This document shows, one piece after another, positions 6,501-13,853 of a DNA stretch of 39,912 nt. The DNA is from CALVJJ01 sp045538425 (lineage in GTDB: Bacteria; Bacillota; Clostridia; Christensenellales; UBA1242). Under the pieces are notes generated by a model. That model did no database searches. It had not been told where the DNA came from and worked only from the letters and a program-made list of their open reading frames with translations. Location: contig JAZSRJ010000055.1 of NCBI GenBank assembly GCA_045538425.1, forward strand, positions 1 through 39,912. The letters run 5' to 3'. Positions within the stretch are counted from its first letter, which is position 1. Each line of letters begins with the position of its first letter. The position numbers and the translations under genes were made by a program.

Positions 6501-9500
6501 TGTTGTCCTTACCACCAACGCACATCAAAATAGTGATGTCGGTGATTATACCATTAGTCTTTTGGAGTACACCAACAACAATTACAGTGTTACTGCTCTT
6601 GATGGAAAATTGACGATTACCCAAATGGCTATTACGATCACCCTTGACAATCAATCCGGTTGTTATGGTGATACCATTATTATCAATCAATACGCTTTTA
6701 ATGTAAGTGATACTTCTATTATTTTGAGTCCAGAACAACTGGTACTTTCTACCACTGCAACGAGCGCAAGTCCTATCGGCGAGTATCCAATCACCGCAAC
6801 TTGTAGCAATACCAATTTTGTTGCTACCATTGTCAATGCTGTCTACACTATCTATCCAAGACCAATTACGTATTTTCTTCAAGAGCAAATGGTCTATTAT
6901 GGAGAGGATGTTGTTCTTGATCAAAATGGGTATTATCTCACTGCTGGATCTTTCGTCAATGACGATAGTGCCACCTTCCGTATTGTAACAGATGCACAAA
7001 AAGGTGATCCTGTTGGATACTACCCTATCTATCTAGAAGATTGGTCCAATCCAAATTATACACCTATCTATACTCAAAGTTCTTTAACTATTATGGAACA
7101 AGTAGTTCAAATCAGGGTACACAACAAAACAAGTGTTTATGGCGAACCATTCACCATTGATCAAACCGCTTATACCATCAATTATGGTACAATCTTAGAA
7201 GAAGATTTGGACGACTTTTCTCTTTATACGACAGCGACCAGTACAAGTCCTGTTGCCAGTGACTATACCATCGATATGGATTGCAACAACCCTAATTATT
7301 TGGTAGTCTATACCAGCGGTGTTTTCTCTATTACTAAGAGATCTCTAACCATAGCACTCAACACACAATCTAGTCAATATGGTGATAGCATCTCTTTGGA
7401 CAATACACAATACACCATCACGCAAGGATCTATTGTGGGAGAAGACCAACTTGGTCTTACCCTTACCACCAATGCTGTTGTGGGTAATGTAATTGGTCAA
7501 TACACCCTTAAGATGACCTCTTATAGCAACGAAAACTATACCCTCACTTGCACAGACGGTATCTTCTGTATTATTCCAAGACAACTCACGCTTACCATCA
7601 ATGACCAAACATTTGTCTATGGCGAAGCAATCGAAATCAATCAATATAGTTATGTCGTAACGAGTGGATCTATCTATGGTAGTTATGACCAATTCGTCCT
7701 TTACCAAAAAGAAGCAAGTACCAATGCTGGCACTTATGTTTTGAGTGCAAGATGTGTCAATGATAATTATGACCTTACTTCTATTGATGCAACACTAACC
7801 ATAACTCCTAGACCAATTGCTATCCAACTTCAAACCCAAACCATTCGTTATGGAGATGCATTGGATTTTGACACAACACAATATGTTGTGACAAGCGGAA
7901 GTATTATCGGTCAAGAAGACCTAGGTCTGATCTTACAAAGCACAGCTGTTGTGGGAGATCCTATAGGAGACTATACTCTATCTTTACAATCTTATACCAA
8001 TCACAACTATACCATCACAGCAACCAATAGTACTCTTACGATTAGTCCTAGACTGGTTGAAATCACCATTAGTGATCATTCTGTTGTCTATGGTGATGCT
8101 ATCGAATACAACAATATAGAATACACCCTTACACAAGGTAGTATTGTCAATAATGATACTCTTGGTATTGAGATCTATTCTACCATTACCAACAATAGCA
8201 AAGTTGGGACTTATTCGATCAAAGCAAAACTCACCAACACCAATTATCAATTGAGTTATGTGAGTGGAACTCTAACCATTACACCTAGACCAATCACGAT
8301 CCAACTAACTGATCAAAGTTTTGTCTTTGGAGATACTGTCGTCTTAGATGATTATGCTTATACTGTAACAGAAGGCAACCTAGTTGGCACAGATACTTTG
8401 AGTCCACTGCTTCTTACTAATGCAAGTACAGGAGATAATGTTGGTACTTATATCATCACAATGGAGAAAAACTACAATACCAACTATGAAGTCACAGCAA
8501 CTGATGGTATACTCACTATTACTGCTCGTCCAATCAAACTCTCTTTACTTCATCAATATGCTATCTATGGCAACGATATTGTCTTAAATCATGGAGCATA
8601 TCGAATTGATGAAGGTACTGCGATTGCTAGTAGTCCAATCCAACTAACACTCACAACAGATGCCATTGTTGGTGACAATATTGGGGATTATGCCCTAACT
8701 CTTGCTAGCAACAACAATACCAATTATGATCTCACGGTTGTGGATAGCATACTGACAATCACACAACGTACTGTCCATCTTATTGCGCATCCTTACACAA
8801 TGACTTATGGTGACACACCTAACCTTGACCAACAAGGCTATACTGTCAGTTACGGATCTATCCCTAGTGTAGATCAGTCTGCATTCGTGGTCTATACCAA
8901 TGCAACCAGTACCAATCAAGTTGGTCATAATTACACTGTCGAAATAAAATGTATTAGCAACAATTATATCTTTACCTATACTAGTGCAAAACTCACCATT
9001 GTTGCTCGCCCAATTCGTATTGCTATTGGACGCTTGTCATTTACCTATGGCGATACCATCACACTAGATAGTTGTACTTATAGTATCACCAACGGCAACA
9101 TTGTTGGCAGTGACTCTCTTGGTCTAAGTTACCAATGTCAAGCAACAACTGGAGATGGTGTTGGAGATTATCCAATTACACTAACTGGCTATACCAATAC
9201 CAATTATGATTTGACTTACACAAGCGGTACACTAACCATCACAAAACGATATGTTACTCTTCAATTGCAAGATGTTAGCAGTGTTTATGGCAATTCTATT
9301 GTCCTTAATCAAGGCGCATATACAGTCACAGAAGGTAGCATCTACGCTGGCGATGAAGAAGACTTTACCATCTATACCAACGCTACACGAACAAGCAATG
9401 TTGGGACTTACAATATTTATGTTGGTTGTAGCAACCCTAATTATACTCTATCCTCTACAGGTGCAACACTGACAATTAGTGCACGCACCATTACGATCAA

Positions 9501-10320
9501 CCTTACAAGACAATACTTTGTCTATGGCAATCCTCTTAACCTCAATATCAACGCCTATACTGTCACTTCGGGCAATATCGTCGGCAACGATTCTCTAGGA
9601 TTACAATTGACAACTGATGCTCAAAATGCGGCTAACGTCGGCACGTATGGTATTCAATTCTTAGGATATAGCAATAATAATTATATTGTCCAAGCAACAA
9701 GTGGTACGCTTGTCGTACAACCAAAACCAATTAGAATCTTAATTGATACGCAATCTAGTATCTACGGCAACCAAATTGTTTTTGATGAAGAAGATTATCA
9801 TCTCATGTCTTCTCTTGCAGGGGAAGACACCCTACAAGATCTTGGCATTGTACTTTCTACAACCGCCAATGTAACCAGTCCAGTAGGTACGTATGTCATT
9901 AGTGCAAGATGCACCAACAATAATTATAGTCTATCTTACACTAAAGGATCGTATAAGGTAGAACCACGTCCTATTACGATTCAATTGCTTGACCAAACTT
10001 TCCAATCTCAAGACGAGATCTTATATGACCACAATGCTTATCGTATTGTATCAGGCAATCTTATTGGCAACGATCAACTCGGTATTACCATTGGATCTAA
10101 TGCCAATAGTTCCAAATTTGGTGATGGAACATACGAACTCAGTGCTACCTATACCAATACCAATTATGATGTCACTATTGTTGGGGGTACACTCACCATT
10201 CAATCATCCAACTCCCCTATTCTACTCCTAATTGTTATACCAAGTAGCATTGTTGTGGTAGGCGGAGCAACCGTTGGAACAATCTTCTTGATTAGAAAAA
10301 GAAAAAAACGTAGGTTATAA
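3580..10320 (+). CDS. Secreted subtilisin-like (S8) protease with about 20 MBG-like repeats and membrane anchor
   Basis: A 2246-residue surface protein. Residues 1-32 form a signal peptide (basic MKKNK, hydrophobic core, A-type cleavage site) and about 33-220 is a propeptide-like region. The S8 catalytic domain has Asp247 (VAVLDTGI), His287 (DGHGTHVSG), oxyanion Asn383 (SAGN) and Ser460 (SGTSMAAPQAS), so the triad is complete. After a linker, residues 622-2208 hold 20 repeats of about 79 residues with the MBG signature (YGD near the start, VG.Y, NY, GTLTIT.RP). The end is a hydrophobic helix and a basic RKRKKRR tail with no LPXTG, so it is anchored by the membrane helix. The likely role is an extracellular protease on a long beta-stalk, perhaps for host mucus or matrix; the substrate is unknown. 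Ribosome site is weak. Confidence 0.92.
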   Translation: MKKNKIILCIASFVSLLIGTLSMGVQSFSVHASTIEEDIPFYQQVANLGEITDFGLINIEKDSTETLESSIQSIQTSDAMGTMVYTTPTSIYTSPLEEGSGLLTKSCTTLDQLTSRDVQELMYNTDYMIEEETENEYIVRNIYSTKRLIVFEQLENTYNATGVAKDDNMTILQYDTIEDTKKAHQQLLADGIGVDVDSMITTESYTYDYDYSGYKNWGAKAMNVAPYLDYLNSGYSYTGEVIVAVLDTGIYTHHEMFQNRIRLDLGYSFYSTTYTYSGYSFEDDDGHGTHVSGIIAGLTPSNVKILPIRVLGSDGKGSHSNILAGLSMVADYIDDGYHIVCANMSLGANSTTKFSQSTIDYYDNLYAGYKNNQNFNVVKSAGNKACDTAYNQSAFSQEAFVVSALQRTTNNASGYTFASGYSNFGSTIDVCAPGSMVGSAAIPSTNTIDTDNYVYMSGTSMAAPQASAAMALVALDSKYYTSSKPNYFVEDIEEVITSTATDYGVTGYGDSGYGSSGWDQYYGYGVINFSNIYSHLSYNVTDTTAQYDGTFHNISVSVTDTSSYNIIYGLSKDEINITNIATNNTFKNCTGNPILVYFRLSAKGYLPTYGYGYLNITANESVTVTIQAQSFTYGQPITLNQTLLSVSGDYPDDFDTSSISLYTTAKQYDPVGTYEIHAKCSDANYQIQYTTGTLSITKRPLTISLYTQSFVYGDAIKLKTNQYSIVSGNIVNNDYVTWTLSTAVKQYDPVGTYTYSIASCNNANYQLSTSMGTLKITSRPITINLANQVFLYNEDIVLDNEKYIIGIGTLMNDDQLGIVLSTTAQKGDDVGHYVISLANYTNTNYDITSTPGILTITQSKVVIEASTQVFTYGENIVLDQTAYTIVDGTFDETQVVFSLSTEATSTSSVGHYLITITSNSNNFTIDYSGYITIVPREITIQLSNQSSEFGKTVSLDHTKYTITQGSIVNSDQLGVVLTTNAHQNSDVGDYTISLLEYTNNNYSVTALDGKLTITQMAITITLDNQSGCYGDTIIINQYAFNVSDTSIILSPEQLVLSTTATSASPIGEYPITATCSNTNFVATIVNAVYTIYPRPITYFLQEQMVYYGEDVVLDQNGYYLTAGSFVNDDSATFRIVTDAQKGDPVGYYPIYLEDWSNPNYTPIYTQSSLTIMEQVVQIRVHNKTSVYGEPFTIDQTAYTINYGTILEEDLDDFSLYTTATSTSPVASDYTIDMDCNNPNYLVVYTSGVFSITKRSLTIALNTQSSQYGDSISLDNTQYTITQGSIVGEDQLGLTLTTNAVVGNVIGQYTLKMTSYSNENYTLTCTDGIFCIIPRQLTLTINDQTFVYGEAIEINQYSYVVTSGSIYGSYDQFVLYQKEASTNAGTYVLSARCVNDNYDLTSIDATLTITPRPIAIQLQTQTIRYGDALDFDTTQYVVTSGSIIGQEDLGLILQSTAVVGDPIGDYTLSLQSYTNHNYTITATNSTLTISPRLVEITISDHSVVYGDAIEYNNIEYTLTQGSIVNNDTLGIEIYSTITNNSKVGTYSIKAKLTNTNYQLSYVSGTLTITPRPITIQLTDQSFVFGDTVVLDDYAYTVTEGNLVGTDTLSPLLLTNASTGDNVGTYIITMEKNYNTNYEVTATDGILTITARPIKLSLLHQYAIYGNDIVLNHGAYRIDEGTAIASSPIQLTLTTDAIVGDNIGDYALTLASNNNTNYDLTVVDSILTITQRTVHLIAHPYTMTYGDTPNLDQQGYTVSYGSIPSVDQSAFVVYTNATSTNQVGHNYTVEIKCISNNYIFTYTSAKLTIVARPIRIAIGRLSFTYGDTITLDSCTYSITNGNIVGSDSLGLSYQCQATTGDGVGDYPITLTGYTNTNYDLTYTSGTLTITKRYVTLQLQDVSSVYGNSIVLNQGAYTVTEGSIYAGDEEDFTIYTNATRTSNVGTYNIYVGCSNPNYTLSSTGATLTISARTITINLTRQYFVYGNPLNLNINAYTVTSGNIVGNDSLGLQLTTDAQNAANVGTYGIQFLGYSNNNYIVQATSGTLVVQPKPIRILIDTQSSIYGNQIVFDEEDYHLMSSLAGEDTLQDLGIVLSTTANVTSPVGTYVISARCTNNNYSLSYTKGSYKVEPRPITIQLLDQTFQSQDEILYDHNAYRIVSGNLIGNDQLGITIGSNANSSKFGDGTYELSATYTNTNYDVTIVGGTLTIQSSNSPILLLIVIPSSIVVVGGATVGTIFLIRKRKKRRL
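5443..10203 (+). repeat. Array of 20 MBG-like protein repeats (about 79 residues each)
   Basis: Each unit runs [IV]T[IL].L..Q...YGD.I.L....Y.[IV]..G, then L.[TS].A....VG.Y.[IL], NY......GTLTI..RP. Codon choice differs between units, so they are old at DNA level. From unit 3 onwards the sequence before the NY motif tends to alternate between a Cys type (for example ARCTNNNY) and an aromatic type (for example YTNTNY). This suggests growth by copying pairs (about 160 residues). Confidence 0.85.
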
Positions 10321-10321
10321 T

Positions 10322-10357
10322 AAAAAAAAGATTAGGGTAAATCCTAATCTTTTTTAT
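10322..10357. terminator. Bidirectional terminator, copy 1 of a 35-bp identical pair
   Basis: GATTAGG (10330-10336) pairs with CCTAATC (10343-10349), extended by flanking A and T runs. It sits between the convergent subtilase gene and HTH gene and overlaps the stop codon of the latter. Positions 10323-10357 are identical to 11102-11136. Confidence 0.9.
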
Positions 10358-10596
10358 TCTATCTCCAAATTATCTCTCTTGAACAAATCATCATTCAAGA
10401 ACTCTTGAATGGTAATACCCAATCCATCACACAACAAAACAATGGTATCTAGTTTTACTGTCTTATATCTTTCTTCAATAATAGAACGCAATGTTTCTTG
10501 AGACATCGCAATCTTCTTACACAATGCATATTGAGTCAAATTATTCTTTACCAACAAATTGGATACTCTCAATGCAACGGCTTTTTGTGTTGTCAT
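10354..10596 (-). CDS. Small XRE-family HTH transcriptional regulator
   Basis: An 80-residue single-domain protein. Residues 18-45 (NNLTQYALCKKIAMSQETL) make the helix-turn-helix, followed by the usual third and fourth helices (KLDTIVLLCDGLGITIQEFL), the Cro/C1-type fold. The start at 10596 is chosen because GAGAGG lies 8 nt upstream; a longer start at 10638 adds an atypical tail. It is divergent from the SLOG-like gene at 10746, with 149 bp between them. Two 12-bp direct repeats GGTGTGTAAACA occur there (10645-10656 and 10733-10744). The first, with a GTGT..ACAC palindromic core, lies about 50 bp upstream of this start, so autoregulation is likely. There is no sensor domain, so it may act as a repressor for the pair. 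Confidence 0.85.
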   Translation of the reverse strand: MTTQKAVALRVSNLLVKNNLTQYALCKKIAMSQETLRSIIEERYKTVKLDTIVLLCDGLGITIQEFLNDDLFKRDNLEIE

Positions 10597-10644
10597 ACTC
10601 ACTACCTCTCGCTTTATCATAACAAAAAAAATTTGCAATATTAT

Positions 10645-10744
10645 GGTGTGTAAACACGGTAAAAAGTTGCGTAAAACAAAAAAATAGTTTATAATTTTAG
10701 TAAGTTTTAAGAATATTGTTAAAAAATATTGAGGTGTGTAAACA
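10645..10744. promoter_or_regulatory. Two direct 12-bp operator-like repeats between the HTH and SLOG-like genes
   Basis: GGTGTGTAAACA occurs exactly at 10645-10656 and 10733-10744. The first has a GTGT-AA-ACAC dyad core. The second overlaps the ribosome site (GAGGTG) and ends just before the ATG at 10746. The copies bracket the plus-strand promoter. Binding by the divergent XRE protein is inferred, not shown. Confidence 0.55.
10667..10695 (+). promoter_or_regulatory. Sigma-A promoter of the SLOG-like gene
   Basis: TTGCGT (10667-10672), 17-bp spacer, perfect TATAAT (10690-10695). The start near 10702 gives a leader of about 44 nt that contains the second 12-bp repeat. Confidence 0.75.
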
Positions 10745-10745
10745 T

Positions 10746-11114
10746 ATGAATTGTTGTTTCTTTATTTCGAAATATGTCCTACTAACCAATCATCAATGCA
10801 AAAAATTGATAACTATATTAGACGACTTAATTGCCCATTGTTATGTAAAGTCTTTCCAATTCGCCAATAGGAATGATTGTCATCCAGTGTGTCTAGCTAT
10901 TCTTATGGAATTACAAAAAAAGTATCCTCATATTCAACTTATGATTCACTCTTCCACACAATCCTCTAGCAAAAAGAATATAAAATATGCCATGATTGAT
11001 GATTGTCTATATTGTATTTTTTATTATAACGAACAACAAAAAGGTTCAAAACTTGCTTTTGAGTATGCTGTCAAAAAGAAAAAAGTTGTGATCAATCTAA
11101 CAAAAAAAGATTAG
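10746..11114 (+). CDS. Compact SLOG/DUF1273-like protein, partner of the HTH regulator
   Basis: A 122-residue protein. Parts match from memory the SLOG-type clostridial family whose members begin CCFxGHR and contain an FGS-type loop, a KYPHI strand, an FCVFYYDEN strand and a final GTKLAYEYA-KKKKVIINV segment. Here CCFFISKY, FQFANRNDCHPVC, KKYPHIQ, YCIFYYNEQQ and GSKLAFEYAVKKKKVVINL line up in that order. The GHR and FGS nucleotide-binding motifs are altered, and about 50 residues between the KYPHI and FYY strands are missing. It could be a minimal ligand sensor, a decoy, or a decayed enzyme. ATG 10746 is chosen for GAGGTG 8 nt upstream; a TTG at 10716 is less likely. Its stop lies inside terminator copy 2. 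Confidence 0.6.
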   Translation: MNCCFFISKYVLLTNHQCKKLITILDDLIAHCYVKSFQFANRNDCHPVCLAILMELQKKYPHIQLMIHSSTQSSSKKNIKYAMIDDCLYCIFYYNEQQKGSKLAFEYAVKKKKVVINLTKKD

Positions 11115-11136
11115 GGTAAATCCTAATCTTTTTTAT
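11102..11136. terminator. Bidirectional terminator, copy 2 of the 35-bp identical pair
   Basis: Identical over 35 bp to 10323-10357. It carries the TAG stop of the SLOG-like gene (11112-11114) in its first arm and serves the convergent gene ending at 11133. Confidence 0.9.
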
Positions 11137-12356
11137 CTTTCTGGTTCGATGGTTGTCTCTACAAGTTTTTTCGTAACACTCATCAAGAATCTTGCCGTCT
11201 TTAGTTCCAATTCTTCTTCTGCACTCAACTTTTTACCATTGGTGGCATAGATCTTAACCAAATTTTGAAGATAATCTCTTTTCTTTTCTGCTGTACTTAA
11301 CAAAGCAGGTAATTGATCTTCTTTGACCGATTGTTGTATTTGAGTAAGGATAGCAGATTTGTTGTATTCTGCATCACGTCCCAATTTTAGGATGTTGGCT
11401 ACATTCTCAAAAACTGATTGATAAGGTATCATAGATTCTAGATGATCCATCATAGATTCTTCTATATCCCAATCTTCCTTACTGATGGCTAATTTTTTCG
11501 CATCGTTAGAAATTGTTAAAAGCAAACTCATCACATCTGCACCAAGTTTGATTTGTTGTTTGAGTATTTTGTTTGCCTCATTTCTCAGTTTTTGACTCTC
11601 TCCTTCCACACATTGGTAGACAAGTTCTACCAACTCTTTTTGTGTCATTAGTTGATCGTTTTGTACTTGTTTTTGTTGATTGTTTTGTGGAGATTGTTGT
11701 TGTGCACGTCTTATTAATTCTTCTAAAGGTATTGCTTCTAGATCTGGTGCTTTAATGATATCTTCATCATTTTGGATATCCAATCCCATCTTAAAAGGTA
11801 GTTGACTAACAGGGATATCTTCTAGTTTTGTTCCAGCAGGGAATATATAGGCATGTGCAAAATAATTACCATCTCTATAATCTCTAGAACCATCAAAGCC
11901 TACACCATAATATTTATTAACACCGGTCAATCTAGCAACAATTAATGTACCATCAGCAAGTTGGCTAGCAATAATGCGATATGGTGCTTTTGATGGATCA
12001 TGTCGATAATCTTTTTCTAGTTCAACATCTTTTTGTGTAGGAATCCACCCTTCTTGCACACCTTCCAATACTTTAATTGCAGGTTGTGTAATCTCCCTCA
12101 CTTTTTCATAATATTTCTCTTTATATTCACCCTTTCGATTCGCTTTTGCACCTGGTTTTAATCGTTTGACCTCGCCCCAATTTTCTTTGTATTGTCCTTT
12201 ACTGGCTCTAGTTATGATTTCCTTCATGCTTTCTCTAAAAAATTCGATCCCTTGACTCATAGCCCAGTGACCAAAATCACCTACTCTGCCTGCACGCCAT
12301 CTAGTGTATCCACCACCAGTATACATATATTGCTCGACCATTACTTTATTATCCAT
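11133..12356 (-). CDS. Protein with GTPase-associated protein 1 (GAP1)-like N-terminal region
   Basis: 407 residues, no signal peptide or membrane helix. The N-terminal half (about 1-200) has VEQYMYTGGGYTRW near the start, a SQGIEFF segment, and GVGFDGSRDYRDGNYFAHAYIF around residues 150-170. These resemble the Q..YTR...S.G and (R/D)GNF.AHA.. pattern of GAP1-N domains. Those proteins are predicted parts of GTPase-centred bacterial conflict or signalling systems. A Gln/Asn-rich linker (about 218-240) joins a helical, Leu/Lys/Glu-rich C-terminal half with no motif I know. No GTPase gene is adjacent, so the function remains open. GGGGAG lies 8 nt before the ATG, and it has its own consensus promoter. 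Confidence 0.5.
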   Translation of the reverse strand: MDNKVMVEQYMYTGGGYTRWRAGRVGDFGHWAMSQGIEFFRESMKEIITRASKGQYKENWGEVKRLKPGAKANRKGEYKEKYYEKVREITQPAIKVLEGVQEGWIPTQKDVELEKDYRHDPSKAPYRIIASQLADGTLIVARLTGVNKYYGVGFDGSRDYRDGNYFAHAYIFPAGTKLEDIPVSQLPFKMGLDIQNDEDIIKAPDLEAIPLEELIRRAQQQSPQNNQQKQVQNDQLMTQKELVELVYQCVEGESQKLRNEANKILKQQIKLGADVMSLLLTISNDAKKLAISKEDWDIEESMMDHLESMIPYQSVFENVANILKLGRDAEYNKSAILTQIQQSVKEDQLPALLSTAEKKRDYLQNLVKIYATNGKKLSAEEELELKTARFLMSVTKKLVETTIEPER

Positions 12357-12380
12357 CGCTAATCTCCCCTCATTTTTTTT

Positions 12381-12409
12381 ATTATACCATGTTTTTTTTA
12401 TAATTTCAA
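12381..12409 (-). promoter_or_regulatory. Sigma-A promoter of the GAP1-like gene
   Basis: Reading minus: TTGAAA (12404-12409), 17-bp spacer, perfect TATAAT (12381-12386). It lies immediately downstream of the terminator of the flippase gene, so the GAP1-like gene is an independent unit. Confidence 0.85.
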
Positions 12410-12418
12410 TAAGTAATT

Positions 12419-12445
12419 AAAAAAACACTCTCTAATTAGAGAGTG
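12419..12445 (-). terminator. Terminator of the flippase gene
   Basis: A perfect 20-bp palindrome (12426-12445, CACTCTCTAA/TTAGAGAGTG) followed on the minus strand by seven U. Confidence 0.9.
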
Positions 12446-12451
12446 AATATC

Positions 12452-13774
12452 TTATTTATTTTGTGTACGAACTTTCTTTAAGTTGTCTTGAAGACGTTTG
12501 TTCTTCTTGTTGCCCACCACAACATCGTAGGCAATCACAAGACCACCTTGGATCAGATATACATAGAAAGATAGTAGTCTCCAAAGCAATACTGCCCAGA
12601 ATAGTGTTCCGTCTTGGAACAATCCCGCAAAAAGAGCTGAAAACGAGATTTCGGCTACACCAATTCCGCCTGGAAGTGGAATAATTTTGGTGATCAGTTC
12701 ACACAAAATATAATTAGCAAAAATCACAGAATAGCCTACTGTTGGGGTTGTTGTGAAAGCAAGATAGATAAAATAAGGAATACTTGCTTTGATCATCCAA
12801 TGTGCAACAGATAACACAATCAACAATATCATTGTGATTGGGCTTTTTGCGTAATAAAGCATGCTTTTTTGGTATTCGAGCACAACTTTCATCAATTTGG
12901 TAAATGTCGCTTGATAATCCTTAATAATGTGCATTTTGTTTAGCAATTTTAATGTTCCAAGAAGTAGTCTTGGTGCAACTCTTTTTGATACCGTCAAAAT
13001 GAACAATCCGGCAACCAATAAGGTAATAGCTACAAGACTGATAATTGCAACTGTAACCACTGGCACACTAGCAGAATTGATCGTAGACAAGTTGAAGAGC
13101 AATACCACTAAGGAAATAATGACAAAAGCCAATTGGTTGATCATGGTTTTGCTAACTGGAATAGATGTCGCAATGCCTGCCTTGATACCACGGCTATGAA
13201 GATAGGCAATTTGGAAAGGTTGTCCACCAATACTAAAAGGTGTGACAGAATCATAGAACTTCTCAATAGCAGTAGATTTGTAGGCTAAGGCTGGTCTAAA
13301 ACATTTTGCCGAACGGAACATAAGAAGCAAAGTTCTGGCAGATTCTACTAGGAGTCCTAGTATACATAGGCCAATTGCCCACCAAAACATGGATCCTGTC
13401 TTCACATTGGAAAACATTTCACCCAAATTGGAGACACCCATTTTTTGAGACAAATAGTATAGCACCAATCCCAAAATAAAAATATTGAGTGCCATGAATA
13501 CGGCGGTAAAAACTCTACTTTTACTACTTTTTTGTTCTTCAACACGAGCAGTAACATCTTTTAATACTTGTTTTTCCAAGTTTTTTGTTGGCAAAATGGC
13601 TTTGACATCTTGTTCGGTAGGCACAACTTTGTCGTTGTCTACGGTAAAATCTGTTGTCCATTCTACTTCTTTTGCATCTGTTGGTAAAGTTTCTTGTTCT
13701 GTCTTTTCAACTGCGTTGTCATCTACAACCGGTTGTTCGGTTGTGGATACTTCTTCTACTTTGTTTTCTTCCAT
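12452..13774 (-). CDS. YbhN/MprF-type flippase domain protein (lysylphosphatidylglycerol synthase TM region)
   Basis: A 440-residue polytopic membrane protein of the UPF0104/LPG_synthase_TM family. An acidic, low-complexity cytoplasmic N-terminus (about 1-80) precedes about eight helices. Family motifs are visible: SIGGQPFQIAYL (glycine-rich loop), VSKTMINQ, and PLPGGIGVAE near the C-terminus. In MprF this half flips aminoacylated phosphatidylglycerol. Stand-alone versions translocate other lipids or lipid-linked sugars. The C-terminal GNAT-like synthetase half is absent, so this is not a complete MprF. AGAAGGA lies 7 nt before the ATG. No promoter is evident between it and the prsA-like gene, so it may be expressed by read-through past the hairpin there. 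Confidence 0.85.
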   Translation of the reverse strand: MEENKVEEVSTTEQPVVDDNAVEKTEQETLPTDAKEVEWTTDFTVDNDKVVPTEQDVKAILPTKNLEKQVLKDVTARVEEQKSSKSRVFTAVFMALNIFILGLVLYYLSQKMGVSNLGEMFSNVKTGSMFWWAIGLCILGLLVESARTLLLMFRSAKCFRPALAYKSTAIEKFYDSVTPFSIGGQPFQIAYLHSRGIKAGIATSIPVSKTMINQLAFVIISLVVLLFNLSTINSASVPVVTVAIISLVAITLLVAGLFILTVSKRVAPRLLLGTLKLLNKMHIIKDYQATFTKLMKVVLEYQKSMLYYAKSPITMILLIVLSVAHWMIKASIPYFIYLAFTTTPTVGYSVIFANYILCELITKIIPLPGGIGVAEISFSALFAGLFQDGTLFWAVLLWRLLSFYVYLIQGGLVIAYDVVVGNKKNKRLQDNLKKVRTQNK

Positions 13775-13790
13775 TGTTATTCCTTCTTAA

Positions 13791-13838
13791 AAAATAAGAG
13801 CAACTGTACACACAATACAGGTTGGCGCCAGTTACTCT
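13791..13838 (-). terminator. Terminator (possibly leaky) after the PrsA-like gene
   Basis: AGAG.AACTG (13797-13806) pairs with CAGTT.CTCT (13829-13838) with one mismatch; nested inside are CTGTA/TACAG and the palindrome TGGCGCCA. On the minus strand the stem is followed by TTATTTTTT. The next gene starts 17 nt later, so partial read-through is plausible. Confidence 0.65.
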
Positions 13839-13853
13839 ATTTTCTCCTCATTA

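Noticed and set aside
6403..8928. Several minus-strand open frames under the MBG repeat region
   Set aside because: They are repeats of the antisense of the MBG units, with no ribosome sites.
5443..10203. Recent slipped-strand repeat expansion in the subtilase gene
   Set aside because: Units differ strongly in codons and residues, so there is no near-identical DNA repeat that could slip.
12452..13774. Full MprF lysylphosphatidylglycerol synthase
   Set aside because: Only the flippase half is present; no synthetase domain is encoded nearby.
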